Notes: generated from the sequence alone by a model not told the origin. Positions 6,561 through 14,123 are shown, counted from the stretch's first letter. The stretch is DNA of 16,654 nucleotides from Deinococcus aerolatus (GCF_014647055.1 NZ_BMOL01000033.1:1-16654); one strand, 5' to 3'. Numbers and translations are program-made.

Positions 6561-8852
6561 ATGAGCGACCCAAACCTTGGGAGCCAGGTGCCCAGACCGC
6601 CTTTCCCTTCGGACCGTCTGATCGGGCGAGCGGATGACTTAAAGCTTGCGCTCGCTCTGCTCGCCCAGCCGCACGTGCGTCTGCTCACCGTACGGGGACC
6701 AGGAGGAATCGGCAAAACTCGATTCGTCTTGGAACTCGCTCACACCCTTACGCCGCAATTCGAGCTTGGGGTTGTATGGATAGACCTTGTGTCACTACGC
6801 GACCCCGCGGAAGTGTTGCCAGCGATTGCGCACGCACTCGGTGTACAGGGATCTGAGGGACTGTCCGCACGCATCGGTTTACGTGGTCTGCTGCTTGTTC
6901 TCGACAGCTTCGAACACCTCATCGGTGCGGCCACCGACCTGGCTGCCCTCCTCGCGCAGGCCCCCCACCTGCGTGTCATCATTACCAGCCGTGTGGTACT
7001 GAAACTGCATGGTGAGCAGGAATTCCCGCTCGGCCCACTTTCGACGAGAAAAACGGAAGCTCGTGCGCTCAGCCCGGCGGCCGAGCTGTTCGTGGAACGC
7101 GCTCGGGCGATCGACCCACGCTTCTGCTTAACGCCGCGCATCCAAACGTTGGTGACACGGATATGCGAACAGCTCGACGGCCTGCCGCTGGCATTGGAAC
7201 TCGCCGCCGCGCGACTGCGCGTCGTGGAGCTTGACGGCCTGATTGAGTGGCTCGACCGGTCCCTTGACACGCTGGCTGACGGGCCTATCGACAGTGCGCC
7301 GCATGCGGCATCCATGCGCGCAACGCTCCAATGGAGCGTGGATCTGCTTACGGTGGAAGAACGTACCGTGTTCGGTACCTGCGGCGTGTTCATCGGTGGC
7401 TTCACACTCTCCGCCTTGGCCGCCGCCACGCAACGACCGGACGTGTGGGTACTGCTGACCCGGCTGGCCGAGCATAGCCTTGTGCACCCCACCCATCCCA
7501 TGACAGGACATGAATCGCGCTGGGTGATGCTCGAACCAGTGCGGGCATACGCAGCTGAATACCTAGAAACCAGCGGTGGTGAGGAGGTGCGAGACCGTCA
7601 CGCTGATTACTTCCTTGCACTGCTGGAGCGTTGCCAAGTGCAGGTCAATGACCTTACGGCCACCTCATTGAGCGTTCTGAGGACTGAGGACGCGAATATG
7701 CATGCAGCCTTGCTGCATTTTGTGTGTAGAGGCCGGTGGCAGGAGGCATGGCGCATGCTGGCCGACGTGCTCACCACGTACTGGCATGTGACGGGCTTTC
7801 ACGCCAGCCCTCGGCGCTTCATCCTCGACATGGTGTACGGCGCCATCAACCTCGCTGCTCCCGAGCAGCGTCGTTTTGCTCAAGCAACGCTCGGCGCACT
7901 CGTTGTCCACGATCAGCACGATACGCGGCGGGTTGATCAAGCCATCCGTGGCCTGCAAGACAGCATTGAGGCGTTCCACGAGCAGGGCGACGGGTCATCC
8001 GAGGCTTATGCCCTCAGTTGTCTTGTGAAACTGCTTATCGACTGTCATCAGGCTGAGCATAGCCTCCAATACTTTGAGCGCTTGCGAGACCTGCCGTTCA
8101 CACGTGAGCATACGGCCTTTCGCGCAAATGTGTTGCATAACCTCGGCGTGACCTACAGCATCCTAGAACGGTATGGGGCGGCCCTCCAGCACCTCGAGGC
8201 CTCGCGCACGCTCAAGGAGGAACTGCATGACGTGGCCGGACTCGCGTGGACAGCGCAGGCCCATGCCTGGATTGCATACCGCACGAATGCTCCGGAAACG
8301 GCATGGACGCAGGCAACGACCGCGTGGCGCTGGCTGCACGACGTTCAGGACGTGAACCTCATGTCCCGACTCCTGCGATTGTTCGCCTTGCTCGGAGGCC
8401 CTTCCGAGCAAGGCGAGTGGACGGTTCGCCTGCTGGCCTACGACAGGCACTTGCGGTCCACAACCGGACAGGCGATGGACGCGCGTTATGCGGGCCCCAT
8501 CGCAGAACTGCGCGATCGCCTCTACGCTCAGCTGGGTTCAGTGGCTTTCGACAACATCTGGCATGCTGCAGGCGAGGACGACGCGCCCAGGGTGCTACAG
8601 GCTGTCGACGAGTGGCTCCGCGACAGCCCAAAGTCGCGGGCGGTGTCTGACCCCACGAACAGCCTCACTCCGCGTGAACGAGACGTACTTCGAGCCCTGG
8701 CGCAGGGCGCAACCGATAAGAAGATAGCGCAGCAGTTGGGAATCAGTGCCGGCACGGTCAGCAAGCACGTGACGAACATGCTCGGAAAACTGGACCTACG
8801 TAACCGCGTGGAACTTGCCCGCTGGGCAGCGCAGCACCACCTCGAGGGTTGA
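6561..8852 (+). CDS. STAND ATPase transcription regulator, LuxR-type HTH
   Basis: A large signal-integrating regulator (763 aa). The N-terminal NTPase has Walker A GPGGIGKT (46-53), Walker B LLLVLD (110-115), a sensor ITSR (141-144) and the GLPLALELAAA motif (207-217) typical of STAND/NB-ARC proteins. About residues 400-620 are helical repeats of TPR style (for example LHNLGVTYSILERYGAALQHLEASRTLKEEL). Residues 701-763 are a LuxR/FixJ-type DNA-binding domain (LTPRERDVLRALAQGATDKKIAQQLGISAGTVSKHV, then LDLRNRVELARWA). In this family ATP-driven oligomerisation triggered by an inducer or partner protein exposes the HTH. The start is ATG 6561, with a leaderless-looking context. A strong hairpin follows the stop. 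Its target genes and signal are unknown; the exported protein gene 193 bp downstream is a candidate. Confidence 0.93.
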   Translation: MSDPNLGSQVPRPPFPSDRLIGRADDLKLALALLAQPHVRLLTVRGPGGIGKTRFVLELAHTLTPQFELGVVWIDLVSLRDPAEVLPAIAHALGVQGSEGLSARIGLRGLLLVLDSFEHLIGAATDLAALLAQAPHLRVIITSRVVLKLHGEQEFPLGPLSTRKTEARALSPAAELFVERARAIDPRFCLTPRIQTLVTRICEQLDGLPLALELAAARLRVVELDGLIEWLDRSLDTLADGPIDSAPHAASMRATLQWSVDLLTVEERTVFGTCGVFIGGFTLSALAAATQRPDVWVLLTRLAEHSLVHPTHPMTGHESRWVMLEPVRAYAAEYLETSGGEEVRDRHADYFLALLERCQVQVNDLTATSLSVLRTEDANMHAALLHFVCRGRWQEAWRMLADVLTTYWHVTGFHASPRRFILDMVYGAINLAAPEQRRFAQATLGALVVHDQHDTRRVDQAIRGLQDSIEAFHEQGDGSSEAYALSCLVKLLIDCHQAEHSLQYFERLRDLPFTREHTAFRANVLHNLGVTYSILERYGAALQHLEASRTLKEELHDVAGLAWTAQAHAWIAYRTNAPETAWTQATTAWRWLHDVQDVNLMSRLLRLFALLGGPSEQGEWTVRLLAYDRHLRSTTGQAMDARYAGPIAELRDRLYAQLGSVAFDNIWHAAGEDDAPRVLQAVDEWLRDSPKSRAVSDPTNSLTPRERDVLRALAQGATDKKIAQQLGISAGTVSKHVTNMLGKLDLRNRVELARWAAQHHLEG

Positions 8853-8863
8853 CCCCCAAAACT

Positions 8864-8891
8864 CCCCATCCGGATAGCGGCCCGGATGGGG
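8864..8891 (+). terminator. Hairpin after LuxR-type gene
   Basis: Perfect 10-bp stem CCCCATCCGG / CCGGATGGGG with an 8-nt loop, 11 bp past the stop codon, followed only by CATTCT. Probable terminator or 3'-end stabiliser. Confidence 0.65.
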
Positions 8892-9045
8892 CATTCTACC
8901 GTGGCGCGGGCACGATACTCGGCCCTAAGGTGAGGCATCAGGAATGCGCCGACGCCCAGCAATGCTTTTCGTGCTGGCGCTCATAAGGAAGCCTGCGGAG
9001 GTGCGGCTGATGCCCAGGGGTTGGGCTGCTGGCCTGGAGGACAAC

Positions 9046-9603
9046 ATGATCCGCCTGCGTTTCCTCATCTATGCTCTGCTGGCCGCGTCTTGGTTCGCCA
9101 TTTCGGCTCTCACGCCTCTCTTTCCTGGTCGGTTGGCGACGACAACCGCCGAGGTGAGTGCAGCGGGTTCGGCGAACGTGCCGGATGGCTGCGCCTTCAC
9201 CCTGCCGCAAGTGTGGCTGGACGGCACGCCACTCACGTTTCCACACGGCGCGCGGCACTTGAATATCAGGGATGCCATCAGCGTGGAGATGACCAGCCTC
9301 ACGGCTTGGCATGCACCTCCACTCGCGGCGCTGCTGAAGGCGGAACGCGAGGTGGCGCGGCGCGATCCTGGCATATCAGTTACAGTCCTACACCGCTCAG
9401 CGAGGTCGTTCGTGCTGCGGTTCGAACGTCCCATCATGCGCGAGGTGCGCTACCTGGCAAAAGTACGCAGTGCGGACGGCAGGACACTGTGCCAGCTGGA
9501 CGTCTATGAGTACGACCATGATCCCGACGTTGTCAGCCTCGCGCAGGCCTTGCTCTCCTCCTTTACTGCCTACGAGCATGCTGAGCTCACGGTGCTGCGC
9601 TGA
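9046..9603 (+). CDS. Small exported or membrane-anchored protein, 185 aa
   Basis: Not recognised as a known family. Residues 1-27 (MIRLRFLIYALLAASWFAISALTPLF) form an uncleaved anchor or signal sequence, after which the protein is soluble and would lie outside the membrane. The mature part has two cysteines (in DGCAFTLP and TLCQLDVYE) that could form a disulfide, and a strand-rich centre. The start at 9046 is preferred over an in-frame ATG at 8944 because GGAGG lies six bases ahead and it places the hydrophobic segment at the N-terminus. It follows the LuxR-type regulator on the same strand, separated by a hairpin, so a regulator-target relation is possible but only inferred. Confidence 0.7.
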   Translation: MIRLRFLIYALLAASWFAISALTPLFPGRLATTTAEVSAAGSANVPDGCAFTLPQVWLDGTPLTFPHGARHLNIRDAISVEMTSLTAWHAPPLAALLKAEREVARRDPGISVTVLHRSARSFVLRFERPIMREVRYLAKVRSADGRTLCQLDVYEYDHDPDVVSLAQALLSSFTAYEHAELTVLR

Positions 9604-9770
9604 TGGTCCAATTCGGTAGAACGCTGAAAATAGGGTTCTGAAAGGCAGTCCTTAAAGCGCTCACGAGCTTGCGCGGTCACCTTCATGGATTGTCGCCATG
9701 GACCAACGCCGTTTAGGGCCTGGGGTTGATAGGGCAAACGAGCGTGTTGAGCGCATAAAAGGGAGACGAT
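9604..9770. other. Gap before the IS630 remnant
   Basis: No gene is supported in these 167 bp. An AAAGGGAG ribosome site at the right edge precedes the ATG at 9771. Confidence 0.35.
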
Positions 9771-10130
9771 ATGGCTAGATACTCAGTAGCTGACCACTTC
9801 GTTTTTGGCCGCCCCAGACGACGGGAAGGTCACCTTCCGGGGCGCCGGCCATCACGTGCTCGTGGTCTAGAACGGCGCCGGTTTCCATGTCCCTGCCACG
9901 CAGGGACAGCCCCCAGGGATCCAGACCGTCACCCTGCCACCCTCTGCCCCAGAGTTGCAGCCCGCCGAGCGGCTCTGGGCGCTCACTGACGCCACCGTGG
10001 CCAATCGAGCATTCGACACCCTGGACGACTTCTCGGAGGTGCTGGCCGAACGTTGCACCTGGCTGAAACACAGCCGGACCTCCTCACCCAGCACACCCTC
10101 TTCCACTGCTGGCCTCTATCAACCAACTAA
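9771..10130 (+). pseudogene. IS630-family transposase remnant
   Basis: The C-terminal DDE half of an IS630 transposase can be read across 9808-10075: DDGKVTFRGAGHHVLVV, an in-frame TAG at 9868-9870 where the family has a residue just before N-A/G-G-x-H, then NGAGFHV, TLPPSAPELQPAERLW (the glutamate-bearing motif) and VANRAFDTLDDFSEVLAERCTWL. After that a frameshift is needed to follow the usual C-terminus (QPDLLTQHTLFHCWPLSTN) to the TAA at 10128-10130. An ATG with an AAAGGGAG ribosome site at 9771 (MARYSV...) may be the original start joined to the C-terminus by an internal deletion. With a stop, a frameshift and a deletion it is inactive. Confidence 0.75.
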
Positions 10131-10219
10131 TCGGAGTCCGTATGATATGTGGCGCACCCAGGACGCCGGCACGGTCTTCCCCCTTTTTCTTCGATTCTCT
10201 GGCCGACTGAGCAATAACA

Positions 10220-10246
10220 ACAGGACGCAGATCTTAGCTGCGTCCT
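10220..10246 (-). terminator. Terminator-like hairpin after tRNA-like sequences
   Basis: AGGACGCAG and CTGCGTCCT form a perfect 9-bp stem with a 7-nt loop (about 10221-10245). On the minus strand it is followed by GTTGTTATTG, moderately T-rich. It sits just after the CCA end of the tRNA-like sequence at 10255. Confidence 0.6.
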
Positions 10247-10254
10247 GTCAGAGA

Positions 10255-10321
10255 TGGACCTGAGATCAGGAATTGAACCTGCGGGGCCAGTGGCGCTCCC
10301 AACGAGCCGCCCCGGACAGGG
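10255..10321 (-). pseudogene. tRNA-like fragment with T-arm and CCA
   Basis: On the minus strand the 3' end reads T-stem GCAGG, loop TTCAATT, CCTGA, then TCTCAGG, T and CCA. A D-arm-like GCTC-GTTGG-GAGC is also present. Only about 12 nt separate D-arm and T-arm where a tRNA needs about 23, so the anticodon arm is missing or collapsed, and the 5' acceptor strand pairs at only four positions. It is a degenerate or remodelled tRNA, not a functional adaptor. Confidence 0.5.
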
Positions 10322-10322
10322 A

Positions 10323-10395
10323 AGCCGTGAATAGGGCTCGAACCTGTGTCCGGCCGGAGAAGGAGCCGACCGCTCTACCAGTGAGCTATCACGGT
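10323..10395 (-). tRNA. Degenerate tRNA-like gene, 8-nt anticodon loop
   Basis: A 73-nt cloverleaf can be drawn on the minus strand: acceptor ACCGTGA/TCACGGC with one A-C mismatch at the end, T8 A9, D-arm GCTC/GAGC, anticodon stem GTCGG/CCGGC, variable loop CGGAC, and T-arm ACAGG-TTCGAGC-CCTAT with one mismatch. The anticodon loop is CTCCTTCT, eight bases rather than seven. After U33 the triplet is CCU (Arg, AGG codons), but the base after it is a pyrimidine, unlike normal tRNAs. Flanking bases extend the acceptor helix to about 12 pairs. No CCA follows. It could be a decayed plasmid or phage tRNA, or an odd decoder; I favour decay. Confidence 0.5.
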
Positions 10396-10512
10396 TTCCC
10401 ATCCGAGTATGCCCGTACGGGGGGCTTCAGGCATCCGTCATTCGGCGCAGGGGCCGTCCGCTGAACACGCCCCGTTGACGCAGCCACAAGGCCAGACTTG
10501 AGCTGTACACAC

Positions 10513-10818
10513 TCACGCCATGTACCAGTTCCGGCCGCTCGTCTCCGGATCGACGCCCGTCTCCAGACAGACCTGACGCACGATCTCACGTGTGCAGGGC
10601 GCTTCCCCGGATAGAGCCATCCATGGCAGGGACAACTGCGCCCAGACACGTGTGTTCGAGTCCAGCTCACCGCCGCTATGCCGGTGCCACCAGGCCACGT
10701 CTGCCGCTATCAGGCGCGTGGCCTTGCCGGGGCAGACCGCGTCCAGGACCTCGTCCAAGTCCAGGGCATACAACAGGTTCATCCAGCCGTCGCGCGTACG
10801 GTTCCATGCCCCCGCCAA
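10513..10818 (-). CDS. Unknown small protein, about 89-101 aa
   Basis: Not recognised. The protein is acidic and tryptophan-rich (DGWMNLLYALDLDEVLDAVCPGKATRLIAADVAWWHRH, ending DPETSGRNWYMA). It has a sensible amino-acid make-up, unlike the Arg/Pro-rich shadow frames around it. The start is uncertain: a TTG at 10818 gives 101 residues and an ATG at 10782 gives 89; neither has a good ribosome site, so the 5' end may be truncated. It lies upstream of the tRNA-like pair on the same strand. No function can be suggested. Confidence 0.4.
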   Translation of the reverse strand: MAGAWNRTRDGWMNLLYALDLDEVLDAVCPGKATRLIAADVAWWHRHSGGELDSNTRVWAQLSLPWMALSGEAPCTREIVRQVCLETGVDPETSGRNWYMA

Positions 10819-11053
10819 CAGGTTCCAGGTGCTGCTTCAGTGTAGATGGCACCAGGGTGGAGGAGCAGTGCCTGATGATGGAGGCCGCGCAAGCCATTTA
10901 AGGCAGTCGAGCTGGAGATCCCCAGGGCGCAGTCGCGACCTGGTGTCACTGCGTTCCAGGCCCTTCGTCGACGGTCTACCATCAATGCAGATGATGTCAG
11001 AATGCTGTGCTGGACGGGGTTGACTGTGCGAGCGAGGCTGATCCAGTGTGTGC
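10819..11053. other. Gap upstream of the 283-aa gene
   Basis: No gene is supported. A TTGACT at 11020-11025 could be a -35 for the downstream gene, but no convincing -10 follows at 16-18 bp. Confidence 0.35.
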
Positions 11054-11084
11054 TGCCCCGCCTGCGGTCTGGCGGGGCAGGAGG
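11054..11084 (+). promoter_or_regulatory. Leader hairpin abutting ribosome site
   Basis: TGCCCCGCC (11054-11062) pairs perfectly with GGCGGGGCA (11071-11079) across an 8-nt loop. The last A of the stem is the first base of the AGGAGG ribosome site (11079-11084) of the gene at 11089. So stable a hairpin touching the ribosome site could modulate translation or protect the transcript end. Confidence 0.5.
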
Positions 11085-11088
11085 CTTC

Positions 11089-11940
11089 ATGACGCAGTCC
11101 GAAGACCAGTTGAATCTTCACGCCGCCCGTCTCTACCTCACCCGCCTGCTGCCTCACCTGGCCCCGTTTACCCAAAGGGAGTTGCAGGGCCTTACGCTCA
11201 AGGCTGGCCTGTGGTCCCTGTACCGCCAGACCCAGCCAGCCGAGCCGAGGCTCACGGATCACCTGCAGGCCCATGCTCGACTCCTGCGGGGCTACGGCAG
11301 CGAACTTGACCGCCTGGAAGCTCAGCACCTGCGTCAGGCAGACCGTCGCGCCACACCGCCGCTGCTTCCCAGTGGAGAGGACGTCAGCTCTCTCCCTCCA
11401 AACCTCGGCCTGGAGGAGATGCAGCGGCTGGCCCATCGGCTGGATCTGCCGTGGTTCACCCGCCAGCCCATCACCCGGGCCAAAACCCAGGTCAGTTACC
11501 GGGTCACTCGTTCTTTTGAGCGTGCCCTGCAGGACGCCTGGAAAGAAGGCGCACCACGTGGAGCCTCTCGCAGCGTCCTCCAGGCCACGCTCGCGCTGGC
11601 GTACCTTAGTCTCCCGGAGTTCAGAGCGCGCGTGAGACAGGTCCAGGACATCCGCTACGCGCCCACACCTGTGACCACGGTGTCCGAGGAGGCCAGAAAT
11701 GTCGCCACGCTCCTGACCCGCTGCCGGCTGCCCGCCCACGGTGCGCCGGCCCTGCGCAACGAGGTGGTGCAGCTCAGCTACCGGACCACGCTGGCGGCGA
11801 ACGCCCTGCTGCGCCGCAGTTTGCCGTCCGCCGAGCGCACGCTGGCTTACCTGCACATCGATCTGCTCGCCCTGTATCTCACCGCCCCCGACATCCGGAC
11901 GATGATCGACATGGCCATCGAGGACCGCGCGCAGAAGTAG
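11089..11940 (+). CDS. Uncharacterised helical protein, 283 aa
   Basis: I do not recognise the family. The protein is arginine- and leucine-rich and looks wholly alpha-helical and cytoplasmic (LHAARLYLTRLLPHLAPFTQRELQGLTLKAGLWSLYRQ; later SVLQATLALAYLSLPEFRARVRQVQDIRY and RTLAYLHIDLLALYLTAPDIRTMIDMAIEDRAQK). No nucleotide-binding, zinc or HTH motif is visible. The ATG at 11089 follows AGGAGG at five bases; a longer frame back to 11002 has no ribosome site. It points toward, and shares a strong two-way terminator with, the divergent tyrosine recombinase on the other strand, so both may be cargo of one mobile element. Confidence 0.75.
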   Translation: MTQSEDQLNLHAARLYLTRLLPHLAPFTQRELQGLTLKAGLWSLYRQTQPAEPRLTDHLQAHARLLRGYGSELDRLEAQHLRQADRRATPPLLPSGEDVSSLPPNLGLEEMQRLAHRLDLPWFTRQPITRAKTQVSYRVTRSFERALQDAWKEGAPRGASRSVLQATLALAYLSLPEFRARVRQVQDIRYAPTPVTTVSEEARNVATLLTRCRLPAHGAPALRNEVVQLSYRTTLAANALLRRSLPSAERTLAYLHIDLLALYLTAPDIRTMIDMAIEDRAQK

Positions 11941-11962
11941 CTCATCCAGGCAGCACAAAGCG

Positions 11963-11995
11963 GGCGGGACAGCACGGTTAGTGTGCTGTCCCGCC
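11963..11995. terminator. Bidirectional terminator
   Basis: Perfect 13-bp stem GGCGGGACAGCAC / GTGCTGTCCCGCC with a 7-nt loop, between two convergent stop codons (11940 on plus, 12008 on minus). It can serve both genes. U tracts are weak. Confidence 0.75.
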
Positions 11996-12007
11996 TGGAA
12001 GTTTGAT

Positions 12008-13588
12008 TCAGTCTTCCGCGTCTGGATCGCTGAACTCGCTGAAGTACCCCTGATCCAGCAGTTCCTGCTCTTTAGGTTTGTAGTACGACCTCGACACGGT
12101 TTCAGGCAGGTCGCCCAGCAGGGTCGCCGCCTGCTGAATGTCGCGCATCGTGGCGTTCTCCCCGGTGATGATGTGCGTGGCGACATGGTGCCGCACGATA
12201 TAGGGCCGGTAACGGTGCCCCCTGACCTCCAGGCAGGTGCTCAGGATGCCTCTGTAAAACATCGCATTCAGGCACCGTTTCCACTTCACCGGTCCCTTCA
12301 ATCCCGTGGTCCGGCCCCGCGAGGGCAACACCCAGGGGCACTGTTCTTCAAAATCAGCACCGATGTAGACCGTCAGCTGAGCACGCCACCACTCAATCCA
12401 CTCTGTGGCGGCCTTTGGGAGCTCCAACTCATAACGCCGGGGAACTTTGCACCGCTCAAGGTTCTTGGTTTCCTCAGGCTCGAACTGCACGCACCAGCGT
12501 CCCCGATTATTCTTGTACAGATGTTGGCCCCAGCACATCATGGTCCAGTTCTCCAGACGGATGGGCATGAAGGGGGCCAGTGCGAAGAACATCGCGGTTC
12601 GGCGGCGGGTGTACGTCTGGTTGACGTAGGCATTGCCACGCCGATTCCGGGGCACATGGATCTTCGCGTGCCGGGCGACCTCATGCATCTGCTTTGGGGT
12701 CAGGACGGGCACAGCCTGCAGCTTGACGGCCTTTTTGTGGTTCTCCCGCTCCACCTCAATGCCCAGCTGGTACATCCTGATCCAGGGGGCCTCCGGGTGT
12801 TTCGAGAACGGCTCATAGCCACTCTTCAGCTCCCCCATGATTTCCAGGTAGCGGGCGACGCCACCTACCGAGAAGCACACCTGCCTCACCATGGAGTACC
12901 CGCCCTTCTCTTTGCGCTGCGGGTACCAATGGGCGAACCGCTCGAGCAGATCCAGGTCGACCAGGTCAATCAGGCGAACATCCTGGCGACCCTCCTCCTT
13001 CACGCAGAACTCAAGAAGCCGGTTCAGGCCATGCCGATACCCCTCGAGTGTTCTGGGGCGCAGCTTTCGCCGCTTGAACAGGCGCCAGCCTGGGCCGAAG
13101 TAGGCCTTGTCGCCATACGCCAGCTGCAAGTGAGCAAACTGTTTTGCGGCAGCTTCCGGCCACTCCGTATGTAAAAAGGGTGGCAGCGGGCTCGCTCCGG
13201 TCTCGTGCAGCTCGCGCCAGGTCTTCGGCCGGTACTCCTCCAGATTGAGTACGGGCTGGAGATCCCGCCGGAGGGCCCGAATCCAGGACTGCAGGCTGCT
13301 GGCCAGATGAGGTTTGAGCCCGCCTTTGAGCCTTTCGCCTGCTCCCTTGAGGACAGCCTCAATCACGTGCTGCTCCTCCAAGGCTAGGAGCGAAAACGGT
13401 GCCTCGTGCAGGTTTTCGTGCTCAGCGAAGCCCAGGCAGAGATCCCGCAGGGCACGTCGGTAGTTCGCCAGGTCCGAGGCAGAACGCTCTCCATTGAGAC
13501 CGCCTTTGCCATCATGTCTGGGAAGCGACTTCCAGTAGTCGAAACCCTCTTGCATATTTTTCGGTGAATTCTCTTTTACCTGTGTCAT
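12008..13588 (-). CDS. Divergent tyrosine recombinase
   Basis: A large, atypical site-specific recombinase (526 aa from this start). The C-terminal half keeps the tyrosine-recombinase plan. Counting from an in-frame ATG at 13615 (subtract 9 for this start): Arg I R353 in MPIRLENW, a lysine K384 in EPEETKNLERCK, box II YIVRHHVATH with R475, then LLGDLPETVSRSYYK with nucleophile Y511 or Y512. Two usual histidines are replaced: HxxR reads YxxR (Y472) and LGH reads LGD. The N-terminal ~180 residues are extra, ahead of a SAM-like segment (RPRTLEGYRHGLNRLLEFCVKEE). The start is 13588 because AAGGGAG lies upstream and the ATG at 13615 falls inside the predicted -10. It is alone in its transcript and ends at a shared terminator. 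Strand exchange is inferred; its target site is unknown. Confidence 0.85.
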   Translation of the reverse strand: MTQVKENSPKNMQEGFDYWKSLPRHDGKGGLNGERSASDLANYRRALRDLCLGFAEHENLHEAPFSLLALEEQHVIEAVLKGAGERLKGGLKPHLASSLQSWIRALRRDLQPVLNLEEYRPKTWRELHETGASPLPPFLHTEWPEAAAKQFAHLQLAYGDKAYFGPGWRLFKRRKLRPRTLEGYRHGLNRLLEFCVKEEGRQDVRLIDLVDLDLLERFAHWYPQRKEKGGYSMVRQVCFSVGGVARYLEIMGELKSGYEPFSKHPEAPWIRMYQLGIEVERENHKKAVKLQAVPVLTPKQMHEVARHAKIHVPRNRRGNAYVNQTYTRRRTAMFFALAPFMPIRLENWTMMCWGQHLYKNNRGRWCVQFEPEETKNLERCKVPRRYELELPKAATEWIEWWRAQLTVYIGADFEEQCPWVLPSRGRTTGLKGPVKWKRCLNAMFYRGILSTCLEVRGHRYRPYIVRHHVATHIITGENATMRDIQQAATLLGDLPETVSRSYYKPKEQELLDQGYFSEFSDPDAED

Positions 13589-13614
13589 TTTGTTTACTCC
13601 CTTGCTTGGATTCA

Positions 13615-13643
13615 TATATCGCTCTTGTTCACAACGAAGTCAA
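13615..13643 (-). promoter_or_regulatory. Promoter of the divergent recombinase
   Basis: On the minus strand: TTGACT (13638-13643), 17-bp spacer, GATATA (13615-13620). The start of transcription would fall near 13608, which excludes the ATG at 13615 and supports the ATG at 13588. One arm of a 15-bp inverted repeat fills most of the spacer, so repression there is likely. Confidence 0.6.
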
Positions 13644-13683
13644 CTTCTGTGGCGTCGACGTAGAACTGCTTTGTTGTGAACAA
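13625..13683. repeat. Inverted repeat at recombinase promoter
   Basis: TTGTTCACAACGAAG (13625-13639) and CTTTGTTGTGAACAA (13669-13683) are inverted copies matching at 14 of 15 positions, 29 bp apart. One arm sits between -35 and -10 and the other near -60. They may be operator half-sites or recombinase binding arms. Confidence 0.65.
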
Positions 13684-13840
13684 AACTTGACTGTCGTGGA
13701 CTACAGGTGCCAGGAACGGCCGTAACATCGGCGTTTTTCAAAGGCTTTCTGACCAGCATGGACACGGACGGACCCACGCGGCGTGCCTTGTTGCTGAAAC
13801 CCCCGAAAACGATGCTGAAGGCTGTCCAGCACGGGATTGT
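13684..13840. other. Gap between recombinase promoter and HTH gene
   Basis: No gene, RNA or repeat that I can support. Confidence 0.35.
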
Positions 13841-14068
13841 TTAAGCGTGTTTTCTGTCAGAGAGACGGCGGGGTCCAGGCGTTAAAAGCTCAGCCCGGCT
13901 CAGGCGTTTGCTCCCGCGAAACTCGTACTCGCGCAGTTCATCGGCCTCCACCATGCGTTTGAGCGTCCGCTCGGAAACACAGGTGATTCGGGCCGCTTCC
14001 GGGTACGGCACCAGGTCACTCTCGGGAGAAATCAGTGTTTTCTGCTCTGTTCTGGTGTTCTCGTTCAT
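13841..14068 (-). CDS. Small HTH (excisionase-like) protein, 75 aa
   Basis: A small DNA-binding protein of the excisionase/MerR-like winged-helix type. The segment VPYPEAARITCVSERTLKRMVEADELREYEFRGSKRLSRAEL has the helix-turn-helix followed by the wing (RGSKRLSRAEL) seen in Xis-like and helix_turn_helix_17 proteins. The start is ATG 14068 with GAGG eight bases ahead; an in-frame ATG at 14110 has no ribosome site. It lies 55 bp downstream of the integrase stop codon on the same strand, probably in one operon, where it may steer excision or repress the cluster. Assignment to excision rather than repression is inferred from context. Confidence 0.72.
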   Translation of the reverse strand: MNENTRTEQKTLISPESDLVPYPEAARITCVSERTLKRMVEADELREYEFRGSKRLSRAELLTPGPRRLSDRKHA

Positions 14069-14123
14069 GGTGTTTGCCTCTGAGCAGGCCGGGAGCGCTC
14101 CCCCGGTCATGCTGGGAAGGGGT

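Noticed and set aside
10837..12186. A 449-codon minus-strand open frame
   Set aside because: It crosses the gene at 11089-11940, the two-way terminator and the end of the recombinase gene, with shadow-type composition.
11981..13174. A 397-codon plus-strand open frame
   Set aside because: Antisense to the divergent tyrosine recombinase, whose motifs fix the coding strand.
13783..13793. CGTGCCTTGTT matching the reverse strand of repeat copy A
   Set aside because: Eleven bases only, without the second half of the repeat; chance is likely.
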